From Chitinophagaceae bacterium (lineage in GTDB: Bacteria; Bacteroidota; Bacteroidia; Chitinophagales; Chitinophagaceae): a DNA stretch of 64,000 nt. Positions 63,280 to 64,000 of this stretch are shown here, in pieces. A program made the translations under genes and the position numbers. Numbering within the stretch: position 1 is the stretch's first letter; every line of letters starts with the position of its first letter. A model generated the notes under the pieces. The model had not been told where the DNA came from and ran no database searches. It worked only from the letters and a program-made list of their open reading frames with translations. Location of the stretch: positions 1 to 64,000 of the forward strand of contig JALNZE010000013.1 of the NCBI GenBank assembly GCA_023229465.1, given 5' to 3'.

Positions 63280-63309
63280 AAACCGTGCTATTCTTAGCAC
63301 GGTTTTATT
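63280..63309 (+). terminator. Rho-independent terminator after the PDZ gene
   Basis: AAACCGTGCT (63280-63289) pairs fully with AGCACGGTTT (63296-63305) around a 6-base loop, followed by a TTATTTT tract. It lies 26 bases after the PDZ gene stop. Confidence 0.9.
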
Positions 63310-63342
63310 TTCAGGCTTACCTTCACACATTAATTTTACAAC

Positions 63343-64000
63343 ATGAAAAAACTCATTCTCTTCATTACCTTAGTCAGCTCATTGGTCTTAGAGGCTCAAG
63401 TATATTCCTCAAAAGAACCTTTGGTACATACCTTTTCCATAGTAGCACGCGATGAAAAAACGGGCGAAATGGCCGTGGGTGTGCAAAGCCATTGGTTTAG
63501 CGTTGGCACAGCGGTACCCTGGGCCGAAGCCGGTGTGGGCGCTGTAGCTACCCAGTCTTTTGTAGATAAATCCTATGGCCCAAAAGCATTGGCTTTATTA
63601 AAACTGGGCTTCACCCCACAACAGGCCCTCGACAGTTTAACCAATACAGACCCTGGTAAAGAAGTGAGGCAGGTAGCCATAATAGATTCCAAAGGAAATG
63701 TAGCGGCCCATACCGGCAAAAATTGTGTACAGGTAGCCAAACATAGTAAAGGATATAATTTCAGTGTTCAAAGTAATATGATGCTGGGTGATAGTGTTTG
63801 TGAATACATGGAAAAGTCATTCATACAAACCAGTAATAAACCACTTGCAGAAAGGGTATTGCTCGCTCTGGAAGCGGCGCAAAAAGCGGGGGGAGACATC
63901 CGTGGTATGCAGGCAGCAGCCATTACTGTAGTGCCGGGCAAAACAACAGAAACCTGGAACAATAAATCGGTAGACCTTAGGGTGGATGATTCACCACAAC
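63343..64000 (+). CDS. DUF1028 family exported protein (partial, cut by window end)
   Basis: The ATG at 63343 opens a frame that runs to the window end without a stop (219 codons visible). A signal peptide (L-E-A|Q) is followed by the DUF1028 sequence H-T-F-S-I-V-A-R-D, M-A-V-G-V-Q-S-H-W-F, G-A-V-A-T-Q-S-F-V-D, H-T-G-K-N-C and S-N-M-M-L-G. The fold is Ntn-hydrolase-like, but an enzymatic role has not been established as far as I know. The C-terminus lies beyond the window. Confidence 0.88.
   Translation, partial: MKKLILFITLVSSLVLEAQVYSSKEPLVHTFSIVARDEKTGEMAVGVQSHWFSVGTAVPWAEAGVGAVATQSFVDKSYGPKALALLKLGFTPQQALDSLTNTDPGKEVRQVAIIDSKGNVAAHTGKNCVQVAKHSKGYNFSVQSNMMLGDSVCEYMEKSFIQTSNKPLAERVLLALEAAQKAGGDIRGMQAAAITVVPGKTTETWNNKSVDLRVDDSPQ

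Overview
The window is a chromosomal segment of a Bacteroidota bacterium, most likely of the Chitinophagaceae/Chitinophagales. The evidence is indirect. Signal peptides mostly end in A-Q, -7 promoter elements of the TAnnTTTG type appear upstream of several genes, and Shine-Dalgarno sites are not evident. It also carries a GldA-type ABC ATPase, an Rhs protein with the DUF6443-type N-terminus common in this phylum, a fused two-domain 2-oxo-acid dehydrogenase E1, and an ECF sigma factor followed by a VP..YF-motif membrane protein. The genus cannot be told from this sequence.

Layout. (1) 1-1145 is an accessory edge. It holds a possible IS-end remnant, an XRE-type repressor, and about 550 bases of non-coding DNA rich in inverted repeats. 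(2) 1147-18073 is one long minus-strand locus. In transcription order it encodes a coiled-coil/beta-barrel protein, five paralogous fibre-like exported proteins, a glutathione-peroxidase-like protein without its catalytic cysteine, a 1160-residue SpvB/YD-repeat-like protein, a 1498-residue Rhs protein ending in an M23 peptidase, and a lipoprotein whose start overlaps the Rhs stop. I read this as a possible uncharacterised surface-displayed polymorphic toxin or adhesin system. (3) 18074-19190 holds no intact gene but does hold a decayed coding remnant. (4) 19208-26925 is a cluster of exported hydrolases: D-aminoacylase, two class C serine hydrolases, an M19 dipeptidase and a penicillin-acylase-type Ntn hydrolase.

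(5) 26953-45405 is mostly housekeeping: fused E1, Bax-inhibitor-1, KorA, MmcQ/YjbR, endonuclease III, an esterase, a DivIC-like protein, enolase, GNAT, GldA, a shortened DUF1800 protein, OPT and POT peptide transporters, PurD and MreB. (6) 44380-50397 is the rod-shape cluster mreB-mreC-mreD-mrdA(PBP2)-rodA. (7) 50416-64000 holds an MBL-fold hydrolase, an ECF sigma/membrane regulator module, PEP carboxylase, an AlkA-type glycosylase, small exported and membrane proteins, an SPFH protein, an M23 peptidase, AlaS, a double-PDZ protein and a DUF1028 protein cut by the window end.

The cell's core work here is envelope growth (MreBCD/PBP2/RodA, M23, DivIC-like), glycolysis and anaplerosis (enolase, PEPC, KorA, E1) and peptide use (secreted hydrolases plus OPT and POT importers). 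Short palindromic repeats of the cgtgag type and the gtgaactccgtg type lie between genes. One cgtgag-type stretch seems to have been absorbed in frame into the linker of the fused E1. No tRNA, rRNA or CRISPR array was recognised. All homology statements come from motif recognition by eye; no database search was run.
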